Of a stretch of 6,230 bases of DNA, positions 6,219 through 6,230 are shown piece by piece; positions within the stretch are counted from its first letter, which is position 1, and every line of letters starts with the position of its first letter. The position numbers and the translations under genes were made by a program. Source of the stretch: Spirochaetales bacterium (GTDB lineage: Bacteria > Spirochaetota > Spirochaetia > JABMQR01). Under the pieces are notes generated by a model, which saw nothing but the letters and a program-made list of their open reading frames with translations, had not been told where the DNA came from and did no database searches. Where the stretch lies: positions 1 to 6,230 of the forward strand of contig JAGLNY010000165.1 in the NCBI GenBank assembly GCA_023139255.1, written 5' to 3'.

Positions 6219-6230
6219 TTACCTGTGGAT

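Overview
This is a 6.2 kb stretch of ordinary-looking bacterial chromosome of moderate, slightly AT-rich composition. Every gene is on the plus strand. No tRNA, rRNA, CRISPR array, insertion sequence or phage gene is visible. The gene mix (L-fucose isomerase, an MsrB-MsrA fusion, a VTC-domain plus DUF4956 pair, and an MTA deaminase with MtnA) suggests a free-living or host/sediment-associated heterotroph, probably anaerobic or microaerobic. A spirochaete or a related lineage is possible, but the sequence alone does not fix the phylum and this is a weak inference.

Layout. (1) Positions 2-547 hold the last third of an L-fucose isomerase (fucI), cut by the window edge and closed by a clear intrinsic terminator at 590-618. 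(2) Positions 663-1505 encode a bifunctional methionine sulfoxide reductase, MsrB domain first and MsrA second, probably with its own promoter. (3) A good sigma70-type promoter at 1530-1558 precedes a probable three-gene unit: a metallo-beta-lactamase-fold hydrolase (1601-2329), a VTC-domain protein related to eukaryotic polyphosphate polymerase (2369-3151) and a DUF4956 membrane protein (3138-3755), the last two overlapping by 14 bases. (4) Positions 3817-6218 hold an MTA/SAH-type adenosine deaminase (mtaD) and methylthioribose-1-phosphate isomerase (mtnA), 20 bases apart.

How the genes work together. MtaD and MtnA are steps in recycling 5'-methylthioadenosine (and possibly 5'-deoxyadenosine), by-products of S-adenosylmethionine use. 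The phosphorylase needed between them is not in the window. MsrBA repairs oxidised methionine, so two of the units touch sulfur-amino-acid upkeep, though they are probably transcribed separately. The VTC/DUF4956 pair is the least understood part: a cytosolic polyphosphate-polymerase-like domain encoded with a small multi-pass membrane protein, resembling in outline the yeast VTC complex. It is the best candidate here for an under-described system, but the pairing itself is not unique to this window.

No intergenic stretch exceeds about 115 bases. The gaps contain the terminator and promoters listed and otherwise nothing recognisable.
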